Positions 60,309 to 64,000 of a DNA stretch of 64,000 nt are shown here, in pieces. This DNA comes from Strongyloides papillosus (Eukaryota; Nematoda; Chromadorea; Rhabditida; Strongyloididae): NCBI GenBank assembly GCA_005656395.1, contig SRSI01000079.1:868001-932000 (forward strand), in the 5' to 3' direction. A program made the position numbers and the translations under genes. Positions within the stretch are counted from its first letter, which is position 1. Each line of letters opens with the position of its first letter. Below the pieces are notes generated by a model that was given only the letters and a program-made list of their open reading frames with translations, searched no databases and was not told the origin of the DNA.

Positions 60309-60856
60309 GTAAAATTTGATGGACGATTGTTTTATATATAAATTCATAAATATTTCTTAGCATTATATACAAAAAACGATAATGATTCCTTTATTGTACA
60401 AATGTAACAGTCTAATAAAATATATTTTTTTTAAGCAAAGCAATTTATCACAATTTTTGGTATATAGAAATATAGATAAAAACTTATAATTTTTATCATA
60501 AAATGTAAATTTTATACTAACATCAGTTTTATATCTAATTTTATTATTCTATTCTAGTTATTAAAAATAATATTATTTTTTAATAATTATTTCACTTGAT
60601 TATATTGTCTAACATTCACATTTATTTCTAACACAGTTATTGAAACAGAGGCTAACATTTCAGAACATTCATGACAATATTGTTGCTGTTAAATATTTAA
60701 AAAGAGTCCATCTTTGTTTTTTAAATTTTTGTCTAGTGTGTCTAGGTTAGAATCATTTTTTTTATGAATTCATTATTAATGTTAAAATTTCTATTTTCAA
60801 AATTTATTCAATATAAAAGAAATAGCATAAAAATAAAATAATAATTTATAATTTTG
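60309..60856. other. M13 array spacer
   Basis: Repeated array flank; no gene. Confidence 0.6.
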
Positions 60857-62375
60857 TTAATGATTTTTCCATAATTCACATTTATATTTAGGATTCATTC
60901 TGCTATTTACTGGGCATTTAAAAACATCAGAAAATGGTTTATAATTTGATAAAGCTACATTTGTGCGTATTTCTGCTGGAACATGATTATCTGTATTTAT
61001 TTGACTCTTCAGTTTTTCTTCATTTTTATAATCACATCTATTTATAGCAAAACTAATAAAAAATAATTGTTCTCTGGTGAATGTATTAGCATGAGTAGGA
61101 ATAGCTGAATCCTTATTACCAATGCTTTCAAGATGCTTCATGTAAGCTCTATGAGCAATTTTAGTCCACTATTGTCAGCAATATTTTCATCTAATGTTTC
61201 CAAACCATTTATTTTTATATTTGTTATAGTGTCTTTTTGCATACCGTATTGTTTAACAAAACATTTACTTTTTTTTTCAAAATTTATAACTGACATTTGT
61301 GTGACATTAAATATATTTTTATTACCACCTTCAAGTGTACGATTGTAATTTCCACTATCAAAAGCATGCAACATTTCATGTGCAACAGTAGCTCCAAGAT
61401 AACCAAAATTAAATGATAAAGGAAGATTCTTACTAAACATTTTTTCATTAAGATAATCTGAATTGATGGAAATATAATTTTCCGTGTTTTTATAAAATGC
61501 ATTATCATATATGTAGTTATCCATAAACTTCTTTGTTTGGAAAATTTTTCCCCTACAATAATTCAAATCGTCATCATTTTTGAATGAGTCTTCTTTAAAT
61601 TTCTTAATAGAGTCAAGAGCATCTTTTGGGTCAGCATAATTAAATATAATCTTTAACCTCAATAACATTCTTCCATTAACTTTAGATCAGACAAATCATA
61701 AGAATCAAACTTTTTTCAATTTTCATCGTAGTAAGTTCGTGAAAAAAGTTTCGTATTGTTTCTATATCAAATATATCCGTCTTTCTAGCTATTAATATTC
61801 TCAATTCTTCTTTAATTCCTGAAATCATATCTTCTATTACATTTTCGTCAATATTATCCTCATTTTTTATTTTACTGTTTTTTAAAAATGATGAACTTAA
61901 AGCATATGTTCCAAAATCCAAAATTTCTGATTTGCAATTTCTAACATCAGCCTTAGGTAGTTGATAACATTGCCTTTTTAACTTATAAGTATTATTAATT
62001 GCTTTGGATTCGCTATTATAGTTTCCTTCCTTAAATCCTGAAACTAATAAATAAAGACAAAAAATTTTTACCTTTAATAAAATCATCGAATCTTAAGTTA
62101 TGACTTCCAATATAGATTTCTTTAGCAAATCTATTCATCAGTTTCCGATTTTCAATTCAATTACCACAGGAAAATTTATAAAAATTACCACTTGGATCTA
62201 CCTTATCACATAGATATTCTTAAAGAATTTTCAAATCAGAAAAAGACCATAAATCAAAATTAAACCTTTTTCTTGTTTCGTTTGCATTATCATTATTAAA
62301 ATTCGAAGAACCAAGCCCACCCTGGGATACACAAAAAAATGCATAAGTACAGAGATTTATAATAAAATCACTCAT
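60857..62375 (-). pseudogene. M13 peptidase pseudogene N5
   Basis: Aligned ATG at 62373-62375 and a weak signal peptide. Lesions: TAA after LKIL near 62,220, TGA for Trp in CGNW near 62,155, a frameshift near 61,720, a TGA after MEECY near 61,670, and a 1-nt deletion after DNSGLKL near 61,162. The zinc motif AHEMLH survives, as do ENIADNSG and NPKYKCELW. Confidence 0.8.
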
Positions 62376-62810
62376 ATTGGATTGAATGATTGCATAATAT
62401 CTGAATTCTCAAAAATTTCTTACCATTTTATGCAAAAAATGGATGCAGGATCATTTAATGTATACATTTCACAATCAAATAAAATCTATTTTTAGCAAAA
62501 CAATTTATCACAAATTTTTATATATAGAAATATGGATAAAAAATTATAATTTTAATTATAAAGTATAAATTTACATTAAAATCATTTTTATATGTTAATT
62601 ATTATAAATAATATTATTGTTTAATAAATTGTCACTTGATTTTATTATCTAACAATCACATTTATTTATAGAAGAAATCTTGAAACATATGCTAATATGT
62701 GTAGGGCATTCATAACAGTATTATCGTCGTTAGATATTTAAAAAAAATTTATCCTCGTTATTAAAATTTCCTCTTGATATGTATAAGTTAGACTCGTTTA
62801 TTTTATGAAT
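62376..62810. other. M13 array spacer, end of array
   Basis: Matches the other spacers up to the GACTCGTTTATTTTATGAAT box near 62,792-62,811, then homology stops abruptly at the GC-rich island. Confidence 0.6.
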
Positions 62811-62814
62811 ATAC

Positions 62815-63185
62815 CCTGTGCTCAGCGGAAAGCTTCTGCCGATGTCGGCGCCGACGTCCGACATTGCCGCGCTATACATGAGCGGAAAAACTTTCCGATG
62901 TCGGCGCCGACATTGGCAGAAGCTTTCCGACGTCGGCGCCGACATCGGAAAAATTTCCGCCAAGATTGCAAAAAATACTTAAAAAATTTAGAAAATAAAG
63001 ACCTCCCACGTCCTCTAATCTTCACCAATTCTCCTGCTGGACCTCCCACACTCTCGCCTGCTACCTACGTCCCCGGGAGTCTCAAGAATCTAACCTACAA
63101 CCGGCTGTCTACAGGGGGTCTCGAACTCACCTAGCCTACATGGGAGGATATCTCGTACTCAAGTACGCTACGAAAACTTGTTTCC
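62815..63185. repeat. GC-rich nested palindrome island
   Basis: Near-perfect inverted arms of ~32 nt (62827-62858 and 62897-62928), with the perfect outer 14 nt GGAAAGCTTCTGCC / GGCAGAAGCTTTCC. The self-complementary core TCGGCGCCGA occurs three times (about 62,844, 62,901 and 62,933). It is followed by C-rich sequence to ~63,185. On the minus strand TAGCGTA (63164-63170) and GTTCGAGACC (63117-63126) resemble Pol III A and B boxes 44 nt apart, so a tRNA-derived SINE is possible. The composition is unlike the rest of the window. Confidence 0.75.
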
Positions 63186-63537
63186 GAAGAACACGAAATT
63201 TTCCATATAATTAATATTATTCTTTACTTGGAAATTAGTTATTATTTGCAATTATTAATGCATATTTGCACATATTTCTACCATATATGTACTTTTTTTA
63301 TAGTTTTTTAAAGAATACTATTCGATATATATTGTCTGTGCTTAGAAGACAAGAAAATCGTTACCAGAAGTTTCTCATCAAGTACCTAGTGTTTCAGAAT
63401 AACAAAAAATTAGCAAATATTAATGTTTAAGAAATGCAAAAATAATTTTTTACAAAAATCTTTTTCAGCAATAAGTAAGTTATTAATTTTTTAAATTTTA
63501 CATTACAAAAACATTGTCTTATAAACTTTTTTTACTC
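63186..63537. other. Intergenic, nothing identified
   Basis: AT-rich spacer after the GC island, no supported feature. Confidence 0.5.
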
Positions 63538-63879
63538 TTAATTATGTTCGTAACTGTTTAATGGACAAATAAATGATTTTTTCTCTGTTTTGATGTATAC
63601 TTCTTTAATAAATGATAGTTTCACAGGACGTGCATCAAAAATTTTAAAATTTTTTCCAATGCTTTCTACTTCAAAATAGTTTTTAAAGAAATTTGTTTGT
63701 TTTATTAAGTTTGTAGTCTCAAGATCTCTGTGTACAATGTACTTTTCAATTGTTCCTGATGTTAAAACTTCTCTAGTAGCAAAAAATACATTGTTAATGC
63801 TGTCGATTACCATATATTCAATAATACATGGTGTGAAATGTTTTTGATTTTCTTCTTTAACATACAGTCGGTTCCTCAT
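63538..63879 (-). CDS. Unknown protein or last exon (113 aa)
   Basis: Starts MRNRLYVKEENQ and ends PLNSYEHN. Mixed polar/hydrophobic composition with normal codon variety, no signal peptide, no helix and only two cysteines. Just upstream on the minus strand is CTAACCGCAG, a possible 3' splice site two bases before the ATG, so this may be the last exon of a gene that extends beyond the window. No family recognised. Confidence 0.5.
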   Translation of the reverse strand: MRNRLYVKEENQKHFTPCIIEYMVIDSINNVFFATREVLTSGTIEKYIVHRDLETTNLIKQTNFFKNYFEVESIGKNFKIFDARPVKLSFIKEVYIKTEKKSFICPLNSYEHN

Positions 63880-64000
63880 ATCTGCGGTTAGAAAATTACC
63901 AAAAATTAGAAAGTTATAATGTAGGAGCGTACATTCAATTTTTTTTTATTTTAACTATCTTAGAGTACAAGCTCTTTTTACGATTAAATTCCTCATTTAT

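Overview
The window is eukaryotic nuclear DNA, very AT-rich. It has tiny introns (35-61 nt, GTAAG/GTATG donors, TTTTAG/TTTCAG acceptors), many small secreted or single-pass proteins in tandem families, ShK-domain proteins, MATH-BTB, a serpentine receptor and PAR-4/LKB1. This points to a nematode; the low GC and short introns suggest a Strongyloides-like clade IV parasite (inference, not tested by search).

Region 1 (1-12.8 kb) holds conserved plus-strand genes: a PAR-4/LKB1 kinase with a 2.6-kb first intron, an EB1 microtubule plus-end protein and the condensin ATPase SMC4. A decayed importin-alpha-like pseudogene lies on the minus strand between EB1 and SMC4. The 5' end of SMC4 is a tandem duplication in which the same segment looks like an intron in one copy and coding sequence in the other.

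Region 2 (14-32 kb) is accessory. It has a 45-residue membrane microprotein, a Ser/Thr-rich secreted protein and two CS-alpha-beta (defensin-like) peptides, two of which share a leader. A three-exon MATH-BTB gene, an F-box/LRR-like protein and a small ShK protein follow. Two spliced plus-strand genes encode secreted precursors that end in a furin-type site followed by a cationic helix. A 2-kb TIR element with an internal ~177-bp satellite sits at 20.2-22.2 kb.

Region 3 (32-37.9 kb) is three tandem units, each with one tiny membrane protein and one larger single-pass membrane protein, followed by another small membrane ORF and the ESCRT-III subunit CHMP4/VPS-32.

Region 4 (38.6-45.2 and 58.0-62.4 kb) is an M13 (neprilysin-like) peptidase array, all minus strand, with a ~2.05-kb period. 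Only one copy looks intact; the others carry stops, frameshifts, a lost start or lost catalytic residues. The array is split by ~12.9 kb holding a secreted TolB-type propeller protein, a triple-ShK protein, a second TIR element of the same family (8-bp target-site duplications at both), a Lys-rich single-pass protein and a serpentine-receptor pseudogene. The array ends at 62.8 kb in a GC-rich nested palindrome that is foreign in composition to the rest of the window.
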